A stretch of DNA of 64,000 bases. Origin: Gordius sp. MW1 (taxonomy: Eukaryota > Nematomorpha > Gordioida > Gordea > Gordiidae). Made by a program: the position numbers and the translations under genes. Positions within the stretch are counted from its first letter, which is position 1, and the number at the start of each line of letters is the position of its first letter. Below are positions 33,331 through 47,100 of this stretch, piece after piece. Under the pieces are notes generated by a model. That model made no database searches. It saw only the letters and a program-made list of their open reading frames with translations, and was not told where the DNA came from. The DNA is taken from NCBI GenBank assembly GCA_964036665.1, contig OZ038526.1:25730001-25794000 (forward strand), given 5' to 3'.

Positions 33331-35316
33331 TAAATAAATTAGTTGTAAAACTAACAATTGAGGAAGAAAGAATGAGATAAAACTTTGAGATTAAATTTGG
33401 ACATTTAGTAATATATAATGACAATTATTTATCAGAGGTAATTTAAAACATAAAAATTATATAAGGATCAAGAAACAAAACTAAAAACTATAACAAAAAA
33501 TCGATAAATATCAAATTACCTATTTTACTTCCGGAGTTTTTTTGAGAAACTAAATATTAAGTGGGTAAAAGTTTCAATTTAAGAAAATATTCTGTTTTAA
33601 AAATCATTAATCTGTTTAAAGACATTAAAGAATATAAGAATAAAGTTATTTCTGTACACTTGGTTTCAATTGGTTGCACTATGGTAAATATAAAGGAAAG
33701 AATAGCTAGGTCTTATATATAATTACAAACATTTAATAAATTATCCCTATTTTTTCCTTCAAAATTTTATAAATTTTTTATTAAATGAATTATCATTACA
33801 TTTTAAACAAAATACATTTATGGTCAAATCTTTGTTAAATTAAATTTACAAAAACATTAAGCTGGAAATTCTAAAATAACACGATTTCATATACAAATCA
33901 AAATCCTTCTGGTTTTTATTATTATATTTTTGTCGTTTAAAAAATTATACATGTCACTTTAATTTAACAAAGTTTGAATATTAAAAATTAGAAGAGAATA
34001 TTAGACGATAACATTTTATTTGTTATTTTATTCAAAATTAAATTAACAACCTATTTCTTTTAAAATCATGGATAAATGTCGTATTTTATACTTAACTGAG
34101 TGTCTTTATTGTTATTCTTTCTAACAGGCCTCTTTGTTATTTTATTCAAAATTAAATTAACAACCTATTTCTTTTAAAATCATGGATAAATGTCGTATTT
34201 TATACTTAACTGAGTGTCTTTATTGTTATTCTTTCTAACAGGCCTCTATGATTTTCTCATTTAAATTAACAATTATTTTTATCGGGCCTATAGTTCGCTT
34301 CTTAATGACAAAGTTATTATGATAGTAAGCGAGTTTATGTAAATTGTAATTATCCGACATCTTATTAAGTAAACCTTTGACAATTCAAAATTCTAGTATT
34401 AATTAAAATTTATATAAATTAATTTTTTTAATGGAATGAAGAATAATTTTATGCCATATTTATGCGTCCAAAACCGAGTGTCAACCTAGATTTAAGTTTA
34501 GATTTGGCTTATTAGATATCTTTAAACCAAGTTATAACTTACTTTGGGACTTCATAATTGATTCAATAAAACCTTCATATTTGTAAATTTAGGTTAACAA
34601 AAATAATCATAAATTTTGGTTGAAAGTAATATTATATACCATTGATCTCAAAAGGTGCATTTTGCAGCATCGGGTGCACATCTACTCAATTATATTCATA
34701 TTAATAAGTACGTTATTATTATTTAAATTTTATATGGAAAAATTGAATAGATACATACCGTTGTCTGGTTGTTTAGAAGGGTAAATGTATATAGAATTTT
34801 AAAAATAAATGTAAGATTTTTCAAAATAAATTTAAAACACTTTATTAATATATTTTTGTAATTAACAAAATAGATAAGGTTAACAATGTTGTTTAAAAAA
34901 TTACCTGATGAAGGGATATCTATACGAAGGAAAGATAATTATTATTTTTTAACGTTATTTATATTTACATTTTAATCTTACGACTACGGAGGGGTATCCA
35001 TCGTCTTTTAAATTTTCATACTCCCACCCCGAAAAACCTTTAAAGTAAAATATACTATTTTATAATATATTTGTTTGACATTTACTTGTATAAATGTAAA
35101 AAGTAGAGGAGAGTAGTCATAAAAAATTAAAACGTTCTTAAAGATAAATAAATGAATTTTTAAAGTTTAATTTTATGTTATAGAGATAAATTGTAAAGAG
35201 CAACCATTAGTTGTTATTTTAAACCTAATTCGAATAAACAAATAGTTTGAAATAAACATAATATCCAATAGTGGTTCTATAAAAGCACGGGACAAGTTAC
35301 AGCCCTTGAAGAGTAG
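33331..35316. other. very AT-rich sequence, no gene; contains an exact tandem duplication
   Basis: No ORF or splice chain recognised. The only structured part is the 114-bp duplication at 34019-34246. Confidence 0.45.
34019..34246. repeat. exact 114-bp tandem duplication
   Basis: 34019-34132 and 34133-34246 appear identical by eye, both running from TTTGTTATTTTATTC to TTTCTAACAGGCCTC. Either a very recent duplication or an assembly artefact. Confidence 0.9.
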
Positions 35317-36745
35317 GGGAGATTGGGGCTAGTCGTAGCCCGGGGTTACTATTATCTTTGTAATTATTTTTAAAAATAATACTGATATATGATTATAAAC
35401 CATATGTGTATGTTTTTATAAGGTATAAGTAAAAAAAAATTTGTTTGGAAAAAATAAAAATTAAAATTTTTATAAGCTATTGTATTTTGCACATAAAATA
35501 TTTTTGGCTTTATATTTTGGACTAATTTAAGTTTTATCTTATAAAGGGATATTTTTTATATAAAAACCGCCTAATGATTAAATTTTTATTCTCAATATAA
35601 TATGTTGAATTATTAATTGTTCATAAAAATAGGGGTCGGGGCTAGTCGGAGAGGGGCTAGTTATAGCCATTTTTCATTGGGCCTTACAAATGACAAAATT
35701 TAAAAAACAAAAATTTTGTTTATACTTCAACTTAGTGTAATTTAGAATAGAAATAGACTATAATTATATTTAAAAAAACGACTAAAAGTGTTTTTACATT
35801 GCAGAATCTGTCTTTTAAGTAAACTTGAGTCAGCTTGTCATCTTGACCCTTATTTTATTTTTATCATATAAAATACAATCATATTACATTTAAATTTCTA
35901 GGTTTTTTAAAATGTACCAATATTTTTATTGATTTGAGTTAGCATACACTATTAAGACAAAACGTCAGGGTTAATCTATTCCCTGAACATAGCTATAACT
36001 AACCCCGGGCACTTTTAAAATTCCTAGGATTTTTGATTTTTTTAAACTCAATTTATAAAAAAACTATAAGCTTTTTTCTCAATTTTTTTCCTTATAGTAG
36101 AAATAGACCATAAAAATGTATTCCAATAAAAAAATTATAAAAAACTTTATTGGTTTTTTTTAAAACGTGATTTATTTTTTATGGCCATTTAGTCCCCGGT
36201 CTTTCCTACTTTATGTTTTTACTGTTACTAATTTTGACAAACAACATAAATAAAAAATAATTTTACTATTAAAGATGAATATTTTATAAATAATTTATAA
36301 ATAAAATGGGTTTAATGACGACCCACGCCTACAAAATATATTTTTTAATCAATTGGAGATTTGCTTGCCTCGGTTTAGCTTATTAATTTATGTTTTTTCT
36401 CTTATAAAATCTAATTACAGGAAATAAAAATAATAAGATTTGCCGCGCTAAGGCAGCCTTATCTCCCTTTTCTATATTAACGACAAATAACTCCAGTAAA
36501 ATACAAAAAAAAAGTTTAATTAAAAACTAAGACCCTAAAAATCTATGTTAAAAAAACAAATCTCTATCATGACTACTAACGATATAAATTCTTTTTCCCA
36601 CCAAGTTTTGTGGATTTATTTTGTCTAAACAATATTCTTAATGGTAAGACACCCACATTATTGTTTATGTATAATCATTAATAGTACTAACGATAAAGTT
36701 AAAAGTAATTTCGGGCTATAACAAGCCCCGTTCTCCCCGTGATCA
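35317..36745. mobile_element. possible large MITE or DNA transposon remnant
   Basis: The left motif GGGGAGATTGGGGCTAGTCG is answered on the right by the complement of GGGGAGAACGGGGCTTGTTA; both continue into TAGCCCG. Internal copies of the motif (about 35635-35670, 35985-36010 and 36190-36215) complicate the boundaries. No ORF of note and no confirmed target duplication. Confidence 0.4.
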
Positions 36746-36933
36746 AAAATCACATTTTTAGAAAATAGCCTGTGCCCACATTTCCTCACGTATGGAAAGA
36801 ATGAATTAATAAAATTTAGTATAAAATGGGGAGCAAAAAGTTAAAGTTTAGGTAAAATACATTTTTAAATGTGCGATTTAATTTGAGACATTGTAGGTTA
36901 AGAAAACCTTTAAGGGTCTAAGAAAAATTCATT

Positions 36934-37214
36934 AGGGCTTGTCTTAATATCGGATTTTGCTGCGCAGCAAAAAATCGTTGTACGGGTTATAACATAGCCG
37001 TGTTTAAACTTCGAATTCACAGCAGATTTACATTTAAGACGCATAACATAAAAGCGATTAATCTCAAGAGTTGAAATAAACAAAAAACGGTTTTAACTAT
37101 CAAAAAACAAAATATTAATAATTACAACCGAGTTTGACACATGAAATAAATCGAATATTTGATAAAGATAAATTTGCGCCATTTGAATTTAAATTCCATA
37201 TTAAGACAAGCCCT
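36934..37214. mobile_element. MITE with AGGGCTTGTCTTAATAT terminal repeats
   Basis: Left AGGGCTTGTCTTAATATCGG and right CCATATTAAGACAAGCCCT are inverse complements except near the inner end. Just inside the left end lies a perfect palindrome TTTTGCTGCGCAGCAAAA (36955-36972). About 281 bp. Confidence 0.75.
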
Positions 37215-37241
37215 TCCGAAGCACATCTTGCCTATTCCCAC

Positions 37242-37624
37242 CAGAGCTCAGATTTGTTAGAATTTTTCTGCCCGAACCCGGCCCGTTCCAATTTTATAAT
37301 TCATCTGCCCGCCCGAGCCCGCCCGAATCCTTCTATGTGTCCTCCCGGCCATGCCCGAATTATAAAAGCTGCCATAACTGCCCGGCCCTAAATGGTGTGT
37401 TTTAAATTTTTAGCACTAATATCGTTAAAATTTTAAAAGATTTTATCTAATTTTTGATTTTTTTAGATAAAAACTAGGATTAACATGCATTATAAAATCC
37501 AATTAAAAAGTGACAAATTATACACAAAAACCATATAATACATTATTTTAAAAACAACTTTGAGCCCGAATGGGCCGGGCGGGCAGGTTCGGCAGCGGAT
37601 CGGGGCAAGCATTTATGGTCTCTG
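37242..37624. mobile_element. hAT-like MITE with GC-rich ends
   Basis: 383 bp. Starts CAGAGCTCAGATTTG and ends with the complement of CAGAGACCATAAATGC. The flanking 8-mers ATTCCCAC and ATTCCAAC differ at one base, an 8-bp hAT-type duplication. Both subterminal regions are rich in CCCGCCCG. Shares its start with 24514-24880. Confidence 0.78.
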
Positions 37625-37632
37625 ATTCCAAC

Positions 37633-40600
37633 CATTTTTGGTCTTTGTTCTAGGACATTAGGGTCTTCCCCAGGGACATGGCCAGGAATTAATTAAGGAA
37701 GGCGGGAACAAAATTTTTAGTAGTGGTTAACGGAGAATGATTACTCTTGGTATTTAAACTATTGTTTTACTAATTACGATAAATTTCCGGCTTTAGAAAT
37801 TTATTCATTGCAACACCCATGGTCTTGTACATATAATTATTAAAAGTCGGATATACCCAGCTAGTCTCGATTAGTTTTTTTCAGCCCATACAGACCCTTT
37901 AAGAAACGTTTCAACTCCAACTTGTGCATCTTATCGCTCATCTAACTAAATTTTATGTCAATTTAAAATTTCCCTCTATAATTCACTTATTACAACTTAA
38001 GCGCAACTTAACTTAATAAATTTTTGTCAATAATGAGCTGATGAAAAGAGATGGGATTTTTATTAAAGCCTTGTAAAATTCTACCAGCATTGTCAACAAA
38101 AAATGCCTTAACTTTGAATTAAAATCCAAATTATTTGCACCGTAAAAATTTTAGATATCTCAAACTTGTGGTTCAATATAAAAAGGTACTCCCTGCATCA
38201 AGATAAAATTTAATTGGGGCTTAGGACTAATTTAAAATCCAGAATATTATTTTTTTAAGAAAAAGTACTAAACTAGGGGAAAGTATAAAATAATTATTCT
38301 TAAAGATTAATTATAAAATTAAACTTAATCGAATACTTACTTTTCCTAACGGTTAAGGCAATTAGAATTAAGTAGATGAATTGCATGTCTTATTTAGTCA
38401 TATTCTTTATCACGCTATCTTCCCACAAATTATTGACATAAACTCATATAATTTTTGACATATAAACCTTATTTCGGAGGCAACTATCTGTAACGCCTTG
38501 GTTACTAATAAAAACACTGATCTTAAAAATCGTAAATAAATAGTAGTTTCTTAAAATAAGGGGTCTTTCGAAATTTTTACAAACTAAAAATCCATATTTA
38601 GGGCAAAAAAATTTATCATAAGAGCATATTCTAAGTATAGATTTTGAATGTTGTAGACCTTTAAAGCATTTTTTGTTGTAAAACATTAGACAACTTAGCC
38701 TTTTGATAACAAGTTATTAATTTAACGGTTAATTTAAAACTTCATGAATTTAAAGCTTGTTCCCTATTTCCGAATGTTAGTTATTCTTTAATTGTCATAC
38801 TATTAGATAAGCCCATTCATTTTTGAACTATCAAACTAGTGCCATCAAATTCTAGCCAAGCATCATTGGGCCTAATGTTATATGGTCTATCTATAACAGA
38901 TGTAGGTATAATATATCTATTTTGCTGTAAAATAAATTAGGCCAGAACCTAAGTTGAGGATCAAATTTAAAACTACTTGGTGCTTATAATATTAAAAATG
39001 CCGTTAAATATCATGTTATAATAAAGTAAGGCAGCATTTGGGCCATCAAGACTTCAAGTCTATTCCTAAGTTTTCATTTTTTAAAGTTTTCACAAAATAT
39101 AGCTAGTATGCTGACTTTTGTAGATTTTGAACAAATGTTTTTCGAATTATAAAAGAAAGGAGGTGCCAAAAATTGTTTAAAGATCTCTGGAAAACCAGTA
39201 GAACTTAATTAGAAATAAACCATGATAGTATACATAGCTTAGTATATAACTGTCGTCTACTAACCCGATATTTACACTTCCCAGCTGTTTATATTTTTCT
39301 ATCTACCCTTCGTGTACTTTCATTTCCTTACTGTCTTCATCTTAATTACTACCCTAACTAATTATGTCTATTTTTATTTTATTTTAACTATAATATTGAT
39401 ATTGTTGGTTTACGGAAAAATTGATATACACGATTATCACTGTTTACTTTCTACGATTATCGTTGTTTATTTATTGACCTATTCTAACTTACGCTGTGTG
39501 TATGCACTGAATCCCCCCCCCCCCCCATACGCAAGTTGCCAAGGAAAATTAATACATTAAAAACGGGAACAAGCCACCCAAACTTTCACAAACATAATCT
39601 ATGTTATAAATATGCCTAGATGGAAAGAACATAGAAAAAAGAACACTTTCTTAGAAAAATTATTAACCGAGGATCTACTAACAATATATTTGAAGAAGTT
39701 AAAGAAAACCAATATTATTTGATAAAATTATCCTGATTGATACAAAAATCGAAACAAAAATATCCTGATCGATACAACAATATCCAAAACCAAAATATCC
39801 TGATAGATACAATAATATCCGGAAATAATAAACTATAAAAACTTAAATATCAACACTCAAGATTTTATTCCTAATTGCTGTTTGTTGCACGAAACCCATC
39901 TCCTAAAGTTATTAACAACTAGCACCAAACATTGATCGCGTGCTTTAAGTACCATAATATGTTTAGAATTTAAATTGGATTAACTAATTATTAAAGCTTT
40001 TTTCCAAAAGTTATTATTATATATACCGTTTTTCTATTTAAAAATGAATTAAGAAGGCTAACTTTAACATAGTTTATTTGAACAAATTTATGAGGTTTAT
40101 CTTCCTCTTATTAAAAAAAGTTCTTCTACAGAAATTAAGACTTTCAAGAATATGCTCATTTTAATTTGAATGCCAATCATTTCTTATAAGTAGGATTTTT
40201 TGTATTCTTAGAAACATTTCTAATGTTTAGTTGTACTAGCTTTTCTAAGAGCATATTTTGCCACAAAAAATGAAAGCGATTATCGGAAAAGATTAAACAG
40301 AATATTTAAATTTAATCTAAAAACTTAATATTAATCTACATTGCCTATAAAAAAAGATGCGGGTCTTAAAGAAACTGTGGCATCCTACCCTCCGGGTGGT
40401 ATCCTTTATTCTTTTTTATGCGCTGTACCACAATTCTATTTAAATCTCGTTTATGTCTATTTCTATCGCTACCATCTCCCTCTTTTAATTACCGAAGTTT
40501 ATTGCTTTGTTCTGGTACACGGTGTGATAGGCGATAGCGAGTGATTGAATTAAACATGGATCAAATAAACATGACGGCTACAGAATAACATCTGCGCAAC

Positions 40601-41143
40601 CTGAATATACTTATCCATTATTATTATTATATTTCCCCCATCACTAGATATACGATTATTCTTTCCACAATTATTTTTCAGAGTAATATATCTCGGCATC
40701 ATTTTAAGCATACAATTATTTGTTCTTTATATTTCGAGTAAGTGATTGTAAATTTTTCCCTCTAATAAAGATTCTTTAATTATTTAATAAAGTATGTTGA
40801 TTCTTTAATTTTTTTAATAAAGTTTGTTGGTTCTTTAGTCATATCAAGCAACTATTTATAAAATATTGTTTTTTTATAAACTTAATTTTTTTGTAAAAAT
40901 GTGAAAGGTAAACAAAAATAGAGTTTATGCTGAACACTAATATTTCTTCATTCTATCCTCTACTTCAAGTTTTAAATAATCTGACAAATAATGTTAAGCC
41001 ACACTTACTATATATTTGCTTTATTTTTTCCCAATGTTAATGACATTTGACAACCTTGTTAATATTACGGGGGCCAATTTGTTTTGTCCAACGTTTAGCG
41101 ACAATTAATACGCGATGAATTGAATGTATTTAACCTAGAACAT
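37633..41143. other. AT-rich intergenic region upstream of IBA57
   Basis: No gene recognised. Small structures: three degenerate copies of AAAATATCCTGATNGATACA at 39720-39830; a run of 14 C at 39513-39526; two AATAAAGTNTGTTG repeats at 40785-40830 beside other AATAAA signals, which together with the tract from about 40380 could be a solo LTR, though no ends were found. An 80-codon frame at 38444-38686 (minus) has several Cys but no recognised domain. Confidence 0.4.
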
Positions 41144-44100
41144 ATGCTTAAAAATTTGAAGTTTTATGCAGTTATAAATAAATATTATCTGTTAAAAAGG
41201 CATAGCTTTTCAACAGTATGTCAACCAAACGTAATTTTAAGTGGCAAAAACTTAGTCAAGTTAACTGGTGTCGATACTATGAATTTTTTGCAAGGATTAC
41301 TTTCCATTGATATAACCCAGTTTAAAAACCCAACAACTAATATACTTTACACCTATTTACTAAATCCTCAGGTAGCAATATTATTAAATTTTAATATATT
41401 GAATGTTAGGGGCGTCTATTATATGATGTTTTTGTATTTAAAGTTATGGACCATGAGTCTGTTAACTTTTATCTTGAATGTGATGATTTAATTAGTGAGG
41501 AATTAGTTAACCACCTTAAAAAGCACCTTATTAGAAAAAAAGTATATTAAATTTTTATTATTAATTGATGATATTTGTGCATTATGGTTTAACTAAATTA
41601 CAAAAAGTGTATCTTTCTATTGAGATTTTCATAGGTAGCAATCAACCTAGAAAAAGATTTGCAAGTTGGTGTCATCTTTCCAATTCCTGGAATTTTTGCA
41701 AATAAAAAAGTAGAAGAAATACCATCATATCCTTTATTTAAAGATCCAAGGTATGACAATATAGGCATAAGATGCCTTCTTCCTAACAAAATAAGTAATC
41801 TCAGTGATATAACTAAGTTGATGTAATAATTTTGTTTATTAATATCAGCTAAAACTCTGAACAATAATGATGATACCTATATAAAGCATCGTTATATGTT
41901 GGGAATTGGTGAGGGTGTTGTTGACCATCCACCAGGAAAATCTCTACCATTAGAGTGTAATGGTGATCTACTTAATGCAAGTATTGCATTTTTTATTATT
42001 AGTGAAAATTTTTTTATTTTGAATATGAATAAGGTTTTTACCATATATGAGATCTTTAATTTTAAAATGATTCATTGTATATACATTTTGTTTAATAATT
42101 TTGGTGTTTTAAAAATTTTGCAATGAGAATTATTGTGAATGGACATGTGATTGAACTTAATACATTTTTTATGACTGTACTTCGTGGGTGTAGCCAAGGG
42201 GAAATCCAAATATTTGTTGAAATTTATTGAAATTATGGCTAAAATTTCAAAGAATGTTCATTTTGCCCCTACCTAAATCATTATTGCCCCCCTCTAATTC
42301 CAATGCTGTCTACGCCCATGTATAACTTCATACTTTAAAGTAAAAAGACTATAAAAAGTTTAAAAAATGTGAATATACTTGATTGCTCCTAATTTTCTGC
42401 ATTGTTGTTGTTATAAAACTTTAACTACAGGATGTAATAGTTGTTATTTGCAATCAAAAGTGTTTTGATAAGTTAAGCTCTAATTTATAGAAGTGACAAG
42501 GGGAAAATAAATAACAATTAATTTGTTATAATTGCTTTTTCAATTTTTAATGGATTTTTTGAAATCTGTTTTAATAACTTTAAAGTCATGATTTAATTCA
42601 CTAAGACCTAGAATAACCTAAAATATCACTTATACTATATTTTAAGGCAATTATATACTTAAATCCTTAATTGTACATTACATGAATAATTCTTTTTAAT
42701 AATGTAATGCTAATTACGATACCTTATATATCAGTCAGTTTTACAAAAGGATGTTACGTTGGTCAAGAACTAACTTCCCGTACTTATAACATGGGGGTTG
42801 TGCGAAAGCGACTTTTACCCATAACCTTTACAGAGTTTGTGACTATTTTATACATGTATTATCATAAAAAATATTATGCTCATTAGTAAATTTAACTTTT
42901 TATTGATTTATAAGTGTTGTAAATTCAAATAAATGTAATATGCAACTTTTGAACTAATTTTTAACAATATAAATCTTTTATAAATTAGATATTTGAATAC
43001 TAATATTTTATTCTGCTTTTATTTTTGATGGCTTGCTTAAAAGATGTTGTATTTAAGAGGCAAAAACTTTACAATATGGTGTGGTTGTACCATAATCTTT
43101 AATGTGATTTGGATAAAAATTTATTATTTTGTAGCAACGCAAAATATTATTATTAAGATTTCTTGTTTCTTAGCTGTATGTTTGGTGTTTTTAATTATCT
43201 TAGAATTTAGAGATTTTTAAGCCAAAATTTTGTTGCATTTTTCTTGAAAGTTGAGTTTGCAAGCAGCTGTAGTTGAGCAGTTTGTTTGCCAATTTATAAG
43301 ATGTTAAACGTGTAATTACTACATTGATTACAGTTATTTATTACGCCTTAACCAATCACAAAAAATGTTTAAAGCATTAAATGAAAAATAAAAATAAAGT
43401 ATATGCAAACATTTCCTAACTGTTTATCTTATTGTGAATGTGTAGCCCGAATATTGACCCCAAATTAGTCATTCCCCAGGGTACAGATATCGTGACAGAA
43501 AATGGATTAAAGTGTGGCACCTATCGAAATCGATCTGGTCGCTATGGCTTAGCCCTTATGCGGCTTAAAGAGAGGTACAAAACATTTATACACAATATTT
43601 GATTTTTTAAAAAGAATTTTTTTTTTAACTGAAAATTATATTAATTTATCGAAGTGGTAATGTATGGAACATTCAGAAACTATAATAATGACTATAATAT
43701 TGTCAAGAGCAGCCACCCATGACACCTTTTGTATGGCAATTGTAAAATTAATGTAGAGTTGGCACTAAATTTATTACAATTATTATAGTTATTGTGTATG
43801 AAATGCTACCTCAAACATTTGCTTTATATACAACTTTTTTAGTGCAGAACATTATATTAAATATTAAGTTAGTTATGATTATAATATCTTTTTACTTCTC
43901 TTCTTCTTTATCAGTTATTTGGTCCCACATTGGTGGGGTTTGTTTTGATGAGTCTCTTCCATCTTGACCGGGTGAGTGCCATGTCTTGACTAATCTCTTT
44001 AGTTTTCATAACTTTATCGACTTGCCCTTTCCACGTGACACGGGGTCGTCCTCTTCCTCTCTTCCCCGGTATTTCCATGTCTAGCACTTTTCGATTTACG

Positions 44101-47100
44101 TCATCCGTGTCCCTTCTTAGTATATGCCCATTAGCCGATTTTCGTTAATCATGTCCGCCATAGGTTGAATACCCATTTTTGTCATGAGAAAGCCATTCGT
44201 CATATGATCGAGCTTAGTATATCCCAAGCTCCACCGTATCATTCTCATCTCTGTGGCTTGTAATAGCTTTCCTTCCGTGGTGTTTAATGCCCATGTTTCA
44301 CTTCCATACAGTAACACCGGTCTTACGATGGATTTGTAAGCTTTGCTCTTCAACCATATTGGCATTTTCATGTCGCACATTACACCGGATATACTTCGCC
44401 ATTTAAGCCATCCTTTTTGAATCCGGGCATTGACTTCCGTTGCGCAACCTCCCTCTTGATGTAGCATCGAGCCGAGGTATGTAAACCTGTCTACTTTTGG
44501 GTACTTTAGATGGTCATCCAGGGATGGGGTGTCTGTACCGTTCATTTCCATGTATACCGTTTTTCGATATTTGACCTTTAAACCATATCCAGCTAAGCGC
44601 TTTGACCACCTTTCGGCTTCTTCGAATACTTTCTCCCTTGTTTCCTCGCATAGTACTATATCATCGGCATATAGCATACCCATGGCGATGGCTTTTGAAT
44701 GTCCCTCGTTATCGTGTCTATAATTATAATAAATAAAAAGGGACTAAAAGCAGAGCCTTGATGTAATCCAATATTAACCCGAAAAGGTTTAGAGTCTCCA
44801 ACTGTCGTCCTAACGCAAGAGTTTGAGGCTTCATAGATATTTTTCATAAGCCGTATATATACGTCAGGGATATTTTGTTTCCTCAGGCACCACCATATTA
44901 AATCGCGGGGGACCGTGTCATAAGCTTTCTCCAAGTCGATAAAAACCATATGTAGGTCTTTCCTCTTTTCACCATACTTATCCATCATTTGTCTTAGAGC
45001 GAAGATTGGGTCGATTGTGGATTTGCCGGCTACGAATCCGAATTGATTAGCCGATATTTCCACCTCGTTTTTCAGCCTTGTTACTAAGATCCTTTCCATA
45101 AGCTTCAAGGAGTGGCAAGTTAGCTTGATACCTCTGTAATTGCCGCAGTCCTGAGGGTCTCCTTTGCCTTTAAATAAGAGTATAATCGTGCTTGCTCTCC
45201 ATTGATTAGGGATTCGCTCTTCTACCAATATCTTGTTAAGGAGGTTCGTCATGGTAATGACTCCTTCTTCACGACATCCGAGCAATGCTTCCATAGGTAT
45301 TCCATCTGGGCCATTTGCTTTTCCTTTTTGCATCTTCTTCATTTGTGTCCTAACTTCATCCTTCTGAAAGAGTTCGACCATACTTATATTTGGCTCAATT
45401 TCGGGAAGAGAATCCTTGTCATTTGCAATATTCATAAGTTTCTTAAAATATCCTTTCCACCTTTCCATCACTTCCTTCGGCTTGAATAAGGTTTGACCCA
45501 TCTCGCTTTTGACTATTTTAAGAACTCCGACATCGCGACTTTTCTTCTCCCTTATCTTGGCCAATTTGTACATAAGCCTATCGCCCCCTTTATGATCCAG
45601 TTTGTTTGCCATCTCGGTGTACGCGGCATTCTTCGCTTTTGCAACGGCCTTTTTTGCGGCCCTCTTTGCGTCCCTGTACTCTTGATAATCCTCCGACTTT
45701 TTTGATTTATGCCACCGTCTATATAGATTTTTCTTTATTTCGATGAAATCTTTAACCGATTGATCCCACCACCATAGTTCCCTATTCATAGCTTTGCCTC
45801 CTTTGGTCCGTCTTAGAACACGAATCGCTGTTTCCTTAATGTCCTTAGATAGCGCCTCCCAATCGTCGTCTACGTCCCTTTGCAACTTCCTTGCACCCAA
45901 GAGTGAGGAGGCTTTTTGATGGTATGCTTCGTTCGTTGACGTATCCTTTAACCTTTCGTATCGAATTCGAGGTTCATATACCTTTCTTCTTTCGGGAAAT
46001 ACTCTTCTGTCAAGATCCATAACAAGGGGACGATGTTGCCTGGCGATTTCTTCTCCCGGTATTAGTTTGCAATCCTTGATGCTCCATAAGTCCTTTCGCC
46101 GTATAAGCAAATAGTCGATTTGACTAAAACGCTTCCCACTTCTATAGGTCACAATATGATCTTCGCGCTTTTGAAAATAGGTGTTAACGATCGCCATGTC
46201 ATATGCTTGGGATACTCGGAGAAGTTTTTCCCCTTCTTTGTTCTTCAGACCATGCCCATAGCCTCCATGATTGCGTTCATACCCTAGGCGATCTTTCCCT
46301 ACGTGAGCGTTGAAATCGGCCCCAATAATTAGCCTTTCTTCCTGTCGGATTCCTTGTTCCTTTTCCAATGAATCGAAGAATATGTCTTTCTCTGATTCCG
46401 AACACCCGTTTTGGGAGGCATACGCGCACATAACGGTTAGGAGGCCACCTTGATCCGCAATCTTCACCCACATTAGCCTGTCGGAACAACGCTTGACTTC
46501 CACCACCTTGTCCTTGAACGATTCGCTTAGAACGATACCGACTCCGTTTCTACGATTTGGTGACCCACTGTACAAAAGCTTGTATCCTTCTCCTAATTCC
46601 CGAGCTTTCGTTCCGTTCCACCTCGTCTCTTGTAGGCAGGCGATGTGTACCTTTCTTCTTTTTAGCATCTGTGCGACCTCGATGCTCTTCCCCGTCAACG
46701 TTCCTACATTCCAGCACGTAATTCGCATTCTTTCCACAACTAGTTTCCTTAACCGCCTTCGTTGTGAGTTAGGCAGTAATTCTAGTGTATTTTTCACATT
46801 GCACGGGCGGGGTATGCAGTGCGCGTCGTTTGTGGAGGACGCCCTAGCCTTTTCTTGTAAAATCTCGTTTGAAACTATCATAAATATTGGAGTTGATTTT
46901 TATAGCCGGTTTCCGACCTGACGCCAACCCTCCACTTTTTGCACACGGACTTGGGACCGTCGTAGGTAGTGTTATTATAATATCTTTTTACCATGACTTT
47001 AATAAATTTGTCTTTGACCGTTTTTATTGTTATAGTTTGGGGAAAGATCTTCTACTGTACGTCGATGGCAAACAATACCTCTTGACCACAAGAATACCTG

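Noticed and set aside
38444..38686. 80-codon Cys-containing ORF on the minus strand
   Set aside because: No recognised domain, no flanking exon chain with matching phases, and length within chance for this region. Kept only as a note.
39312..39560. 82-codon hydrophobic ORF
   Set aside because: T-rich DNA encodes Phe/Leu/Ile/Tyr by composition; it ends in a Pro run produced by the C homopolymer and has no Met start of note.
40380..40850. Solo LTR upstream of IBA57
   Set aside because: AATAAA repeats and a pyrimidine-rich stretch look LTR-like, but I found neither TG/CA ends nor a target duplication nor a second copy in the window.
41598..41864. 88-codon minus-strand ORF
   Set aside because: Overlaps IBA57 exon 3 on the other strand and has no independent support.
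46493..46921. 142-codon plus-strand ORF, with similar ones at 45202-45705
   Set aside because: Antisense shadows of the long RTE endonuclease/RT frame.
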